Source of the DNA: a virus | Virus record (IMG/VR): IMGVR_UViG_3300030103_000485 | Location: 1-25,202 of that record | Strand: one strand, 5' to 3' | Length of the DNA: 25,202 nucleotides | The notes under the pieces: model-generated | What the model was told of the DNA's origin: nothing | Databases searched by the model: none | The model's input: the letters and a program-made list of their open reading frames with translations, nothing else | Shown: piece by piece, positions 1 through 9,999 of the stretch | Numbering within the stretch: position 1 is the first letter of the stretch | Layout: every line of letters begins with the position of its first letter | Program-made: the position numbers and the translations under genes

Positions 1-13
1 GGAGAAAAACATA

Positions 14-2185
14 ATGCCGCTAACAAAACTACAATTCAGACCCGGGCTTGTACAGGATCTCACAGCGTATTCCAACGAAGGTGGATGGAGAGATGGTGAC
101 AAAGTACGCTTTCGTCTGGGTTATCCAGAGAAAATAGGTGGCTGGGCAAAGTACAGTAGCTCAACTTTTCTAGGCACCTGCCGTGCTTTACATAACTGGA
201 TCTCCCTTGATGGATCTAACTTTCTTGGACTGGGCACGAACTTAAAATACTACATAGAAGAGGGTGGTAGCTTTAATGATATAACTCCAATTCGTACTGG
301 CTCTCCTACAAGTGCAGGCGTTATTACCTTTGCCGCAACAACATCGGCCCCGTTTTCTAGTACGATTACAGTAACTCACGTTAACCACGGTGCAGTAGCC
401 GGAGACTTTGTTACTTTCTCCAGCGCCGCAAGTCTTGGCGGAAACATAACTGCCACCGTGTTAAACCAAGAATACAGTATTAATCAGATTCTTTCCGGCA
501 GTTCTTACGAAATTACAGCTAAAGATCTTCTTGGAGTTGCGGTAACATCCAATGGTTCTGATACAGGTAACGGCGGCAGTAATACGGTAGGCAACTATCA
601 GATCAACGTAGGTCTTAATACTACAGTTGGTGGTACAGGTTGGGGCGCAGGTCTGTATGGTGGTAGAACTTCAGCGCCGTTACAGACAACAGTCAACGAG
701 GGCGGCACTCTTTCGGCGAGTGATACTACAATCACTGTGACCAGCACTACAGGCATTGTAGCTACTGATATTATAATGATCGACAATGAGTTGATTCTTG
801 TAGGTGGTATCTCAAGCAATGATCTGACGGGCTGTACTCGTGGACACTCTGGCACAACTGCGGCTACTCATGTGGATGGAAGTTTAGTGCTTTTAGCCAA
901 AGGTAACGCTGATCCAGCGGATGATTTCTCCGGGTGGGGTGTTGCAGCTTCTGGCGGTCTATCAACCACCACACAGATACGTCTGTGGTCGCATGATAAT
1001 TTCGGGGAGGATCTCCTCATAAACCCCCGCGACTCTGGTGTATTTTACTGGGACAAGTCCACTGGCACAGGAGCCAGAGCAGTAGAACTGTCTACCCGAA
1101 CAGGCACAAAAAGAAGCGTACCCACCATTTGTAAGCAGATTATGGTGTCGGACAGAGATCGTCACGTTCTTGCTTTTGGGGCTGATGGTCTTGGTGGCGC
1201 GACAGACGCACAAGGAGACGGGGTCCAAGATCCATTGTTGATACGCTTCTCTAGTCAGGAAAACCCAATTGACTGGTATCCTGTAACAACCAACACTGCC
1301 GGGGACTTACGTCTTGGTTCTGGTTCTACTTTTGTAAAAGCTATTGAAACCAAACGTGAAATTCTGGTGTGGACTGACACTGCGTTGACATCCATGAGAT
1401 TTATCGGACCTCCCTTTACCTTTGGTTTACAGCAGCTTGCATCCAACATAACTATCGCCGGACCAAATGCCGCTGTTGCCACGGAAGATTTTGTGTTCTG
1501 GATGGGTGATGATAACTTTTATGTCTACGCTGGTCAGACAGCCCAGCTACCATGCACTGTCAAAGACAAAGTATTTAATGATATCAATCTGGAACAGAGT
1601 GACAAGATCTATGGTGGGGTAAACTCTGAGTTCAGTGAGGTGTTCTGGTTTTACCCGGCATCTGGATCAACAGAGAATGACCGCTATGTGGTGTACAACT
1701 ACCTAGAAAAGCTATGGTATTTTGGTACGTTAGCAAGAAGTGCGTGGTTGGATCGTGGTACTCGGCCCTTTCCCTTGGCTACAGAGGATGGGTATGTATA
1801 CAATCAAGAGTTCGGACATGATGATGATGGCAACGCAATGACATCATTTATAGAGTCAGCCGTAATGGATATAGGAGATGGAGATCACTTTACTTATGTT
1901 AGAAGGGTTATACCTGACCTAAGTTTCTCTGGTTCCACTGCTATATCTACCCCGCAAGCCACGTTCACTATCAAATCAAGAGACTTCCCCGGCGAAGATT
2001 TTGGAAACACAGCATCATCCACGACAACAAGAACACAAACTAATCCTGTGGAAGAGTATACAAAACAGTTGTTTGTCCGTGCTCGTGGTCGATCTTTTGC
2101 ATTGAGAGTCGAGTCAACTGCACTTGGTGCTAAGTGGCGACTTGGTAGTCCTAGAGTTGACTTACGTCAGGATGGGAGGCGCTAG
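14..2185 (+). CDS. Large virion protein, tail/packaged-DNA stabilisation type
   Basis: 723 residues. The N-terminus (residues about 4-45, with YSNEGGWRDGDKVRFRLGYP) is the opening I recognise from large tail or DNA-stabilisation proteins of podovirus-like marine phages. About residues 110-165 look like a beta-rich insert (THVNHGAVAGDFVTFSSA). About 225-298 look like a second one ending in TGCTRGHSGTTAATHVDG, a repeat type common in tail proteins. The C-terminal half (aromatic-rich, about 330-720) probably forms the conserved body. GGAG at 1-4 sits 9 bases before the ATG. Its stop overlaps the next GTG by one base. It heads the virion block and likely forms part of the tail tube or portal-neck assembly. 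The virion role is fairly secure, the exact position in the particle is not. Confidence 0.75.
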   Translation: MPLTKLQFRPGLVQDLTAYSNEGGWRDGDKVRFRLGYPEKIGGWAKYSSSTFLGTCRALHNWISLDGSNFLGLGTNLKYYIEEGGSFNDITPIRTGSPTSAGVITFAATTSAPFSSTITVTHVNHGAVAGDFVTFSSAASLGGNITATVLNQEYSINQILSGSSYEITAKDLLGVAVTSNGSDTGNGGSNTVGNYQINVGLNTTVGGTGWGAGLYGGRTSAPLQTTVNEGGTLSASDTTITVTSTTGIVATDIIMIDNELILVGGISSNDLTGCTRGHSGTTAATHVDGSLVLLAKGNADPADDFSGWGVAASGGLSTTTQIRLWSHDNFGEDLLINPRDSGVFYWDKSTGTGARAVELSTRTGTKRSVPTICKQIMVSDRDRHVLAFGADGLGGATDAQGDGVQDPLLIRFSSQENPIDWYPVTTNTAGDLRLGSGSTFVKAIETKREILVWTDTALTSMRFIGPPFTFGLQQLASNITIAGPNAAVATEDFVFWMGDDNFYVYAGQTAQLPCTVKDKVFNDINLEQSDKIYGGVNSEFSEVFWFYPASGSTENDRYVVYNYLEKLWYFGTLARSAWLDRGTRPFPLATEDGYVYNQEFGHDDDGNAMTSFIESAVMDIGDGDHFTYVRRVIPDLSFSGSTAISTPQATFTIKSRDFPGEDFGNTASSTTTRTQTNPVEEYTKQLFVRARGRSFALRVESTALGAKWRLGSPRVDLRQDGRR

Positions 2186-2412
2186 TGTCTAGCAATCAGG
2201 TCCCACCACCCAGACTGCCGGAAGCTCCACAAGAGTATACTGTAAGCTATATGTCCGATCTTATTCGTGCACTGGAGATATTCATTGAGCAGGAGCGTAA
2301 CCCGGGTGACCTACGGGCATCGACCATAACAATAACAGACTTGCCCACAAGCGCCACTGGACTTGAGACGGGGACGCTGTATAATGATTCCGGTACTGTG
2401 AAGGTAGCATAA
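2185..2412 (+). CDS. Short virion-associated protein
   Basis: 75 residues starting with GTG. GGGAGG at 2174-2179 lies just upstream and the upstream TAG shares its last base with this GTG. The C-terminus (LPTSATGLETGTLYNDSGTVKV) is a short motif often seen at the ends of small phage structural proteins, where a hydrophobic GTLYND-type strand precedes the stop. The N-terminal half is Pro-rich, then helical (SYMSDLIRALEIFIEQER). The stop overlaps the next ATG by one base, so translation is probably coupled to both neighbours. A minor virion or assembly role is inferred from position. Confidence 0.65.
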   Translation: MSSNQVPPPRLPEAPQEYTVSYMSDLIRALEIFIEQERNPGDLRASTITITDLPTSATGLETGTLYNDSGTVKVA

Positions 2413-3317
2413 TGGCAATATTTGGTGATCTTGGAAAAGCATTAGGACTAGGCAGTGCTAAAGAAGTGCTGCCGTTGATTGGTGCGGCTGCTGGTTTTTA
2501 CTTTGCTCCGGCTTTAGGTATGTCTGGTGCAATGGGTTCAGCCCTTGGTTCGGGTGTGGGTAGCCTAGCTGGGGGTAGGTCAGTCAACGATGCCCTGACC
2601 AATGCCGCTCTTTCATATGGTGTAACCTCCTTCTTGTCCCCCGCTGTCACAAGCAAGCTGCAAATGGGCGGTGGTGCAGGGTCACCTCCTAGTTTTTTAC
2701 AGAGCAAGCTGTATGGTATAGAAAAAGCAGCGGGAGCGGGTATTACTAACCCTTCTTTAATGAATATGCAGACACCGATGGACGCTGGCTCTGCCGGTGC
2801 GGGTAAAGCTAGTAGCGGGTTAGGGAGCTTTTTCGATAATTTCACAATGAGGGATGCTTCCCTTGCAGCTAGTTTAGGAGGGGCTGCGCTACAAGCACTT
2901 GACAAACCTGAAGAAGGAACACCTCAACCTGACCCGGTGGGTGGAACTCTAGTTGAAAAAGTATACGGCCCGTTAACAGACAAAGAGTATGATATTACTA
3001 ACCCGATAGAAATGGCAGAGTACAACAAAGAAGTAGATAAGTTGTACGATGATGACTTTGAGTATGAGGTTCCAGAGCCTGTCAATGCAGCGCATGGCGG
3101 AGCTATGTACGCACACGATGAAATGGGGTATGATACCCCGATAACGGGTGAAGTTAGCGGTCCCGGCACTGGTACATCTGATTCCGTGCCTGCTAGATTG
3201 TCAGATGGAGAATTTGTTTTGACGGCGAAAGCTGTTCGTGGGGCAGGTGGCGGAGACAGAGATATGGGTGCCGCTAGATTATACGACATGATGTCTGAGT
3301 TGGAGGCTACAGCGTAA
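2412..3317 (+). CDS. Gly/Ala-rich virion protein with SDSVPARLSDGEFV tail
   Basis: 301 residues. Residues 1-90 are Gly/Ala-rich and hydrophobic (LIGAAAGFYFAPALGMSGAMG and similar), typical of virion proteins that contact membranes or form internal cores. The C-terminus carries SDSVPARLSDGEFVLTAKAV followed by a Gly cluster and a short helix, a conserved ending I have seen in phage internal and tail proteins. The middle is acidic (about residues 195-225, DKLYDDDFEYEVPEP). It begins in a TAATG overlap and ends in another TAATG overlap at 3317, with GGAGG at 3301-3305 for the next gene. A component ejected with the DNA is possible but unproven. Confidence 0.65.
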   Translation: MAIFGDLGKALGLGSAKEVLPLIGAAAGFYFAPALGMSGAMGSALGSGVGSLAGGRSVNDALTNAALSYGVTSFLSPAVTSKLQMGGGAGSPPSFLQSKLYGIEKAAGAGITNPSLMNMQTPMDAGSAGAGKASSGLGSFFDNFTMRDASLAASLGGAALQALDKPEEGTPQPDPVGGTLVEKVYGPLTDKEYDITNPIEMAEYNKEVDKLYDDDFEYEVPEPVNAAHGGAMYAHDEMGYDTPITGEVSGPGTGTSDSVPARLSDGEFVLTAKAVRGAGGGDRDMGAARLYDMMSELEATA

Positions 3318-4156
3318 TGGCAACACAAACACAAGAAGTTACCCAACGGTTAGCCCCGTTTCAGGAAAATTTTTTAAAGAAAATTTTTGATGATGCTACC
3401 GCTCTTGGTAGCACAAAAATGCCGTTTGCTCCAGAAAAGCAGTTTGGTTTATCTGCGGAGCAAAAACAAGCACAACAAATGGTTGCCCCCGGTGGAGGCG
3501 GGTTGGGAGCCTATCTGCCTTTCTTGCAACAAGCACAAGGAGCGATGACGCAGGCAGGGGCTTTTGCACAGCCGGGAGCAGCACAACAGTTTATGAACCC
3601 TTATGAGCAGGCTGTTGTTGATCAAACAATGGCTGACATTCAAAGGGCTGGACAGCAGCAGCAAAATCAACTTAGTGCTCAAGCAGCGCAAGCAGGGGCT
3701 TTTGGTGGATCACGTTTTGCTGTCGGTCAAGCAGCACTTGGCGAAGCTAATATACAAGAACAATCTCGTGCAGCGGCTAATCTTAGGCAGCAGGGCTACG
3801 CACAGGCGCAGCAGGCGGCACAAAATGCAGCACAGCTACAGGCGCAGCAGGCCGGTATGTTTGGGCAGCTTGGTGGTCAGGCGCAGCAGATGGGTGTGCA
3901 GGATATAAATACTTTGCTTGGAATTGGTGGGCTAACGCAGCAGATGGGTCAGCAGGGACTGGATCTTGCTAGAAGAAATGCGCTACAAAAAGCATCAGAA
4001 CCCTTCCAAAAACTTGGTTTCTTGTCAGACTTATTCCGTGGTGTTCCATCCGCGCAACAAACTACAACACAAACAGCGCCCTCTCCTAGTATTGGGTCAC
4101 AGCTTATGGGTCTGGGTATTGCAGGTCTTGGCGCTTATGGTCAGTTTGGGAGTTAG
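3317..4156 (+). CDS. Gln/Ala-rich virion protein, candidate DNA-ejection protein
   Basis: 279 residues with a very high Gln and Ala content in about residues 40-225 (QQQQNQLSAQAAQAG, QAQQAAQNAAQLQAQQAG). The middle contains AGAFGGSRFAV, a short motif I recognise from phage proteins of this composition. Long amphipathic helices with Gln/Ala faces are expected, as in podovirus internal ejection proteins. The C-terminus is Thr/Pro then Gly-rich (LMGLGIAGLGAYGQFGS), resembling a short membrane-active tail. It overlaps the previous stop by one base and lies 2 bases before the next start. The function is inferred from composition and position. Confidence 0.65.
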   Translation: MATQTQEVTQRLAPFQENFLKKIFDDATALGSTKMPFAPEKQFGLSAEQKQAQQMVAPGGGGLGAYLPFLQQAQGAMTQAGAFAQPGAAQQFMNPYEQAVVDQTMADIQRAGQQQQNQLSAQAAQAGAFGGSRFAVGQAALGEANIQEQSRAAANLRQQGYAQAQQAAQNAAQLQAQQAGMFGQLGGQAQQMGVQDINTLLGIGGLTQQMGQQGLDLARRNALQKASEPFQKLGFLSDLFRGVPSAQQTTTQTAPSPSIGSQLMGLGIAGLGAYGQFGS

Positions 4157-4158
4157 TA

Positions 4159-5403
4159 ATGGCTATAACTAGCATAGGAAATAGATTAAAAGAGTACCAG
4201 AATAGTCCTGTATTGCAGCGCAATGTTTTTCGCAATAGAGGTATGAACGCGGCGGACGCTCGTGCCCCGCTCGGAGTTCTGGCATCCAGCCCTGAGTTAA
4301 TCAACGCAGTAGTTCAAAATCAAATTCAACCGTCTGTTACTCCTGCTAATTTCATGGGCTTTGATCAACAGCCAGACGCAGGCACTGTCGCTCCAAATAC
4401 TGGTACAATAGATGTTCCTACAATGCCGGTGCCGCGCTTGGATAATAGCGCAACAGATAGCACTGTCGAGAACCCTGTAGTAAAACCTAAAATGTCTAAG
4501 CCAAAGCGCAAGCCATCGGAGACAGCTACACAGCCATTACCTAAGAGTGAGTCTGACACGGCTCCTAAACCTAAAAAATCAACTAAGAGTAAGTCTGACA
4601 CGGCTCTTAAAAACTTCACAGATAGATTGTCCGAATTACGAGGGACTGAGACTCCGAAGACAAAGAAAGACAGGTTGAAGGAGGCCAAAGAGTTTTTGAA
4701 AGAAGCTGGTGTGTCGGATGTAGATGACATCAGAACCTCCAAGGACTTCATGCTTATGACTTTAGGTCTTAACATTGCAGCAGGACAGTCAGGTGATTTT
4801 CTTACAAACGTAGCAACTGGAGCTAAAGAAACTCTTGGTACATTTGGTGAGCTAAAAGCTAAAGAGAAAGAAGCAGAACGTGCCGTTAATCTAGCTGCCG
4901 CTGAAATGGCTAAAGCAGATTACGATGCAGCTATTGCCCGTGGTGCAAAGCTAGACGAAGCAGAACTAGAAATGTTGACTAAACAATACGAAGCAAGTCT
5001 TGGTCCAGATGATTTACAAACAGCTAGAGTCGTGGCAGAAGAAAACGGCATACCTGTCCTCGACGCACTCAAACAAATAAAAGGTTCCAAGAGCCAAACA
5101 GCTAGTTCCATAATCCTAGAAGCAATTCAAAGAGACTTTAAAAATATTAAAGGATATTTTCTGCGGCAGCTAAACACCGCAGGTGGTTTAAAATACATAG
5201 GTGAGAATTTTACTGAAGCAGCTATTGCTGACGGGCTGGGTGTAGATATAAACACACCAGAAGGTAAAAGAGAAGTTGAAGTGTTTATGGGTATAGCTAG
5301 AAACGCTCCTCCAGCATCGTTAGATAGAATAGAAGTTCCTGACGGTGAGCAGAGTGACAGCGGCAGCAGCGGCGACGGAATTAAAATAGAACCAATGAAC
5401 TAG
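4159..5403 (+). CDS. Virion protein with Lys-rich linker
   Basis: 414 residues. Residues about 110-155 form a Lys/Ser/Thr/Pro-rich, probably disordered linker (KPKMSKPKRKPSETATQPL) that contains a 14-residue in-frame duplication (SESDTAPK then SKSDTALK). Residues about 165-275 are helical and charged and could form a coiled coil (GELKAKEKEAERAVNLAAAE). The C-terminal 100 residues are a separate acidic domain ending in a Ser/Gly tail. GGGAG lies 8 bases before the ATG. It sits between the Gln-rich protein and the giant internal protein, a position typical of internal core proteins. I do not recognise a family. Confidence 0.6.
   Translation: MAITSIGNRLKEYQNSPVLQRNVFRNRGMNAADARAPLGVLASSPELINAVVQNQIQPSVTPANFMGFDQQPDAGTVAPNTGTIDVPTMPVPRLDNSATDSTVENPVVKPKMSKPKRKPSETATQPLPKSESDTAPKPKKSTKSKSDTALKNFTDRLSELRGTETPKTKKDRLKEAKEFLKEAGVSDVDDIRTSKDFMLMTLGLNIAAGQSGDFLTNVATGAKETLGTFGELKAKEKEAERAVNLAAAEMAKADYDAAIARGAKLDEAELEMLTKQYEASLGPDDLQTARVVAEENGIPVLDALKQIKGSKSQTASSIILEAIQRDFKNIKGYFLRQLNTAGGLKYIGENFTEAAIADGLGVDINTPEGKREVEVFMGIARNAPPASLDRIEVPDGEQSDSGSSGDGIKIEPMN
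4541..4611 (+). repeat. 29-bp in-frame direct repeat
   Basis: Two copies at 4541-4569 and 4583-4611, offset by 42 bases, differ at two positions. The shared core is AGTCTGACACGGCTC. The offset is a multiple of three, so the Lys-rich linker of the 414-residue virion protein gained one 14-residue unit without a frameshift. Confidence 0.85.
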
Positions 5404-5411
5404 GGGGCAAA

Positions 5412-8400
5412 ATGCCTGATTACAAGGTAACACTCCCCGACGGACGATCATTCAAAGTCACCGCTCCAGAGGGAACCTCTATGGATCAGATTCGTGCTAA
5501 GATACGAGCACAGTTTGGTGACACTAGACCTACGCCTGAAGCTGGTGTTGAAGACGAAAGCGAAGGAACACTACAGGAAATAGGTGAAGGTATTGTTGGC
5601 GGCGTAATAGAGGCAGGCTCTGGTCTTCTTGAGTCCGCCGCTCTTATTCCAGATCTTGCTACTGGCAGTGACTACGCCGTCCGCATATCCGAAGCTAAAA
5701 ACAAATTAAAAGATGATCTTGGTATTGATCCAACTGGTGCAGCCGGTGAAATAACTGAGGCACTTGTACAGTTCGTGGTCCCGGGTCTCGGGGCCGCTGG
5801 ACTTATAGGTAAGGCTGCAAAGCTACGAAACTTCAGCAAAGCTTCCAAGACAGCTTCCCAAGTTGTCGGTGCAGGTGTGACGGATGCTCTTGTAGCGAGT
5901 GACGGCACAACAACTATCGGTGACTTCTTCGAGGGTGGTCCCACGATGAGCTCCGAAAATGTCGGGGAGACTGGTAGAGAAGAAGCAGCGCGAAGAATTG
6001 GTAACAAGTTCAAGATAGGATTGGAAGCTGCTGGCGCAACGGCGGCTGCCGGACCAGTGTTTAAAGCTTTAGGAATTGCTGGTCAAGGTGCGGTTAAAGG
6101 GACTAGAGCAGTCTCTGATGTTACAGGGTTCTCTACGTTAGCAGCGCGAACTGGCGAAACAATAGCTGACTCGACTCAAAAAATTATAGATAAGTACCCT
6201 GTGGCTGACCAGCTACTAGGTTTGTTTCGTTCTCGTGGCATGCTGCCGCAGCAAGCGTTTGAAGAAAAAGCAGGTCTGGTTGGTAAGGTAGAGTCACAAT
6301 TAAATAAGACAGGTATAATTGTAGCTAACTTACAAAAAAACTTAGATAAAATATTTGGCACAAACAACGCCTCGTTCCGCAACATTATGATTGATGGCGA
6401 CTCTAATACTCAAGTCGAAGCTATGAACCTTTTGTACGGATTTTTAACAAAGGACAAAGGCTTTGTTGAAGCGGCAGAAGCCGAGGCCAGAAGGTTAGGA
6501 CAGAACTTTGATGCGAACAGCGCAACAGATCTAGCAAAATTCTTACCTGACTTTATGAAATCTGACGCAATAAAAATGCGTTCGCAAATTGATTTGCTTT
6601 CAAGGTCGATATCACGTTCTGACTTTGTGCAGGGCGGCATGATACCTGACGTTGAAAACATTGTAACAAACAACCTACAGAACTATATGCGCCGTAAGTT
6701 CGCAGCGTTTGAAGATCCCAACTGGTTCCGCAGTGACAACGAAGCATTTACCACGGCTTACGAAAACGCAGTTCAATTCTATAAGGAAAGTCCAGACATT
6801 GCAGAGGACTTATACACAAAGTTAGTGGGCCCTGTTCCAGAAAACTTTACTGTTGGTGTTGGTGTCAACCGTCGAATGAGTGACACAGCCGCAAGAGAAA
6901 TGATGGATGCTTTTGTTAAGCGGTATGAAAAGCCGTCTAAGCCTATAGCGCAAGATGGCACGGTCACCCGAGCAGTTAAAGACAGACTTCGCACCTCGTT
7001 GCTTACAAAAGAAAAGCTGAACGAGCCTGCTCTTCGGGCGGTGCTGGGCGAAGTTAAAGATCCAATGGAAGCTTTTGTTAGCACCGTTAACGACTTGGCA
7101 GAGTTCCGGGCTGTTGATTCATACTATCAGTATCTTGCCAATAACTTTTTGGATCAGGGCGATGAATTTATAAGTCAAGGAACATTTGATAATTTAAGTC
7201 TTGCAAAAAAGAATGAATACAGAAAGCTTGATTCCGGGGGCGGTGATCAAGACGTAGCTTTTGGAGCCTTGCAGGGATCTTATGTAAAGAAACCTATCTA
7301 CAATAATCTTACTAATTTGACAATGGCACAGGGCACCGCCCTTACAAATGCAACCAGACTTACCTACGGAAACTTTCTTCGTGGTAAAGGTTTGGTGCAA
7401 TTTGCAAAGACGGTTCTGTCTCCTATCACTCAAGTCCGTAACGTAACAACTGCCAGCTTGTTTGCAGCAGCGCAGGGTAATATAGGAAGAGGAGCCAATT
7501 TAGGCGAGTCCATAGGATTAGTTGTTGACAACATATACAAGGGTGAGATCCCACGTTTAGCCAAGGCTATGGGGATATCCAATGATCAGGCTCGTGGTGT
7601 TTACTTCAGGAAACTACAGGAGCTTGGAGTTGTTGGAACACAGGCGCAAGTTCGAGAGATTGATCGTCTTCTTGAAGAAGGTTTTGGCGGCAGCTTAAAG
7701 GCAGAGCTTGATGAGCTCGGTGTTTCTGTTGGCAGAGAAAAAGGGTACATAAGAAGAACTCTTGGCAGGAGTAAGCTTGGACAGTTCTTTGATTCAGCCG
7801 TCATAAAGCCGGGACAAAGAATAACTAAAGGGGCAAGGGACGCATATCAGGGCGGTGATGATATATGGAAGATATATAACTTTGAGTTTGAACGTAACAA
7901 ACTTATATCTGCTCTTGGTTCTGAAACAGATGCTCTAAGGTATGCGACAGACATGGGTTTTAGAAGCGTTGATGAGTACGCAGCAGACATTGTTAAAAAT
8001 GTAGTGCCTAACTACGAGCGTGTGCCGGAAGCAATTAAGCTTTTACGAAAAGCACCACTTGGTAACTTTATAGCGTTCCCTGCTGAAATTATTCGTACCA
8101 GCGCAAACACACTAAGGTACGCCATAAAAGAACTTCAATCACCTAATTCTAAAGTCCGTGATATTGGTATGCGTAGACTTATGGGGTTCACTGCGACAAC
8201 TGCTGTTGCCGCGCCAGCAGCGCAAGGTCTTGGTATGTATCTTGCTGGTGTTACTCAAGAACAAATGGATGCTCTGCAAAGAAGAGTTGCCCCTTGGAGC
8301 AGAAACTCTACTCTTATCCCGACATCTGTTAAGAAGGGCAAAGACGACAAAAACTATGTAACAGGGTACGTTGATTATAGTTACCTTAACCCATACGATT

Positions 8401-9554
8401 ACTGGCAGCGCCCTGCTCGTGCAGTTTTAAATGCGGTCAACAAGGGTGAGATAGATAAATTGGACGCAGACAAGGTGGTTTTGGATGCTGGCCTTGGGAT
8501 CATCGACGAGATGACAAAACCTTTTCTTACCGAAGAATCCATCCTAGCGGAGCGTATAGCGGACATAGCTATACGGGGCGGGGTAACAAGAACGGGAGCT
8601 AAAGTATATAACGACGGCTCTGGAGAGTTTGGTGTAGACGATAGCGGGACCATCGTCGCTAAAAGTTTTGCTCACATTTTTGACGCATTCAATCCGGGTG
8701 CGGTTGAACAGGTTGTCGGCGGCATAGGACCTAAACCAGAACTGGGTGGACAGGTTGGGTACAACCCAAGTAGATTAATGACTGCGTTGACTGCTCCTGA
8801 TGGCAAAGATCCTCGTGGTAACGTAAGACAGTTCGAGGAAGAGATCGCTGCCTTCATCACAGGTATTAGAGAGCAAAAGATAGACGCAGAAAAAGTGGTC
8901 AAGTATGGTGCTGCTCAGTACGGAACTGCTGTCCGGGGAGCATCGCAAATATTTAATCGTGCGGCTAAAATAGAATCTCGCATGGACCCAAATAATATTA
9001 TTGATGCATATGCAAAATCGAATGAGGTGTTGTATACTCTTCAAAATGATATGTTTAGGTTGGTTAAAGATATGCGCCAACTTGGTATGGAAGACAGAGA
9101 TATTCGTAGAGCCTTGAATAGATACAAGGTAGGTAACGCGAATAGAATAATGAAAGGTGAATTTAGTCCACAAAACGTATCTGATCAGGTAAAAAGCGCG
9201 GCTATAAAAACGCAAAGAAAACTTGGAGGAGAGTTCCCGATAAGGGAGATAAATGCAATACGAAAAAGCTTGCTTCGTAGAAAACTAACTGGTGAGCCTA
9301 TAGAAATAGAAAGACCAGAAATAGTTGACGAGTTAAGTAGTGCCACGGTCCCCGAACCACGGACCTTAGACACAGCGCAAGCACCAGAACAACCAGTTGC
9401 CGCAGCTACGGCTCCTCCCGTAGCAGCGCAAGCGGGAATCGCTCCAGCCCCTTTAGCGATTCCCGCAACAAATACATTGGCTAATGTAAACCCAATCACG
9501 CTTCCCGATCCAAGGGATCAGGTGTTAGCACAGAGATTAAGAGGTGTAGGATGA
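5412..9554 (+). CDS. Giant internal virion / DNA-ejection protein
   Basis: 1380 residues, the largest protein in the window. AGGGGG precedes the ATG by 6 bases. The first 36 residues (YKVTLPDGRSFKVTAPEG then a short helix) are a small N-terminal module seen at the start of other large phage virion proteins. Hydrophobic stretches at about 113-135 and 910-945 (FTATTAVAAPAAQGLGMYL) could insert in a membrane. The rest is mostly helical and charged. The last 70 residues are Ala/Pro-rich (VAAATAPPVAAQAGIAPAPL) and probably flexible. Size and place, last of the virion block and overlapping lysozyme by 4 bases, suit a T7 gp16-like ejection protein. I see no clear lytic transglycosylase Glu motif. 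Confidence 0.65.
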   Translation: MPDYKVTLPDGRSFKVTAPEGTSMDQIRAKIRAQFGDTRPTPEAGVEDESEGTLQEIGEGIVGGVIEAGSGLLESAALIPDLATGSDYAVRISEAKNKLKDDLGIDPTGAAGEITEALVQFVVPGLGAAGLIGKAAKLRNFSKASKTASQVVGAGVTDALVASDGTTTIGDFFEGGPTMSSENVGETGREEAARRIGNKFKIGLEAAGATAAAGPVFKALGIAGQGAVKGTRAVSDVTGFSTLAARTGETIADSTQKIIDKYPVADQLLGLFRSRGMLPQQAFEEKAGLVGKVESQLNKTGIIVANLQKNLDKIFGTNNASFRNIMIDGDSNTQVEAMNLLYGFLTKDKGFVEAAEAEARRLGQNFDANSATDLAKFLPDFMKSDAIKMRSQIDLLSRSISRSDFVQGGMIPDVENIVTNNLQNYMRRKFAAFEDPNWFRSDNEAFTTAYENAVQFYKESPDIAEDLYTKLVGPVPENFTVGVGVNRRMSDTAAREMMDAFVKRYEKPSKPIAQDGTVTRAVKDRLRTSLLTKEKLNEPALRAVLGEVKDPMEAFVSTVNDLAEFRAVDSYYQYLANNFLDQGDEFISQGTFDNLSLAKKNEYRKLDSGGGDQDVAFGALQGSYVKKPIYNNLTNLTMAQGTALTNATRLTYGNFLRGKGLVQFAKTVLSPITQVRNVTTASLFAAAQGNIGRGANLGESIGLVVDNIYKGEIPRLAKAMGISNDQARGVYFRKLQELGVVGTQAQVREIDRLLEEGFGGSLKAELDELGVSVGREKGYIRRTLGRSKLGQFFDSAVIKPGQRITKGARDAYQGGDDIWKIYNFEFERNKLISALGSETDALRYATDMGFRSVDEYAADIVKNVVPNYERVPEAIKLLRKAPLGNFIAFPAEIIRTSANTLRYAIKELQSPNSKVRDIGMRRLMGFTATTAVAAPAAQGLGMYLAGVTQEQMDALQRRVAPWSRNSTLIPTSVKKGKDDKNYVTGYVDYSYLNPYDYWQRPARAVLNAVNKGEIDKLDADKVVLDAGLGIIDEMTKPFLTEESILAERIADIAIRGGVTRTGAKVYNDGSGEFGVDDSGTIVAKSFAHIFDAFNPGAVEQVVGGIGPKPELGGQVGYNPSRLMTALTAPDGKDPRGNVRQFEEEIAAFITGIREQKIDAEKVVKYGAAQYGTAVRGASQIFNRAAKIESRMDPNNIIDAYAKSNEVLYTLQNDMFRLVKDMRQLGMEDRDIRRALNRYKVGNANRIMKGEFSPQNVSDQVKSAAIKTQRKLGGEFPIREINAIRKSLLRRKLTGEPIEIERPEIVDELSSATVPEPRTLDTAQAPEQPVAAATAPPVAAQAGIAPAPLAIPATNTLANVNPITLPDPRDQVLAQRLRGVG

Positions 9555-9994
9555 ACAAAGATCAATTAAGACAAGAGCTTGCAGACGACGAGGGCTGTAA
9601 ATATTCCGTGTATTTGGATCACCTTAATTTACCAACTTTCGGAATAGGTCACCTTATTACCGAGTCCGACCCAGAGTTCGGTCAGCCTATTGGCACAGAA
9701 GTATCTGAAGAACGAGTGCGTAAGGCATTTAATTTAGATGTGGCCGTAACCATAGATGAGTGCAAAGTATTGTACCCTGACTTCGATGATCTGCCCGAAG
9801 AGGCACAATTAGTTATTTGCAATATGATGTTTAACATGGGTCGGCCTCGCCTATCCAAGTTCAAAGGTATGAAGGCTGGAGTTGATGCCCGGGACTGGAA
9901 TAAGGCCGCAGACGAGATGGTCGATTCGAGGTGGCATGATCAGGTTCCGAACCGGGCCAAGCGTTTGGTTAAGCGGATTCGTGATCTAGCTTAG
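9551..9994 (+). CDS. Endolysin, GH24 T4-type lysozyme
   Basis: 147 residues. E14, D23 and T29 have the same spacing as the T4 lysozyme triad E11, D20, T26 (nine then six residues), followed by FGIGH as in the family. The C-terminal lobe has MMFNMGRPRLSKFKGM and ends in SRWHDQVPNRAKRL, both typical of GH24. It would cleave the glycosidic bond between N-acetylmuramic acid and N-acetylglucosamine. There is no signal peptide, so it would need a holin or another release route. The start lies in an ATGA overlap with the giant internal protein, so lysis would be expressed with late genes. Confidence 0.93.
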   Translation: MNKDQLRQELADDEGCKYSVYLDHLNLPTFGIGHLITESDPEFGQPIGTEVSEERVRKAFNLDVAVTIDECKVLYPDFDDLPEEAQLVICNMMFNMGRPRLSKFKGMKAGVDARDWNKAADEMVDSRWHDQVPNRAKRLVKRIRDLA

Positions 9995-9999
9995 TAACA

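Noticed and set aside
3603-3908. 101-residue + ORF in another frame of the Gln-rich protein
   Set aside because: Its Arg/Leu/Gln composition is produced by the repetitive CAG/GCA codons of the real gene.
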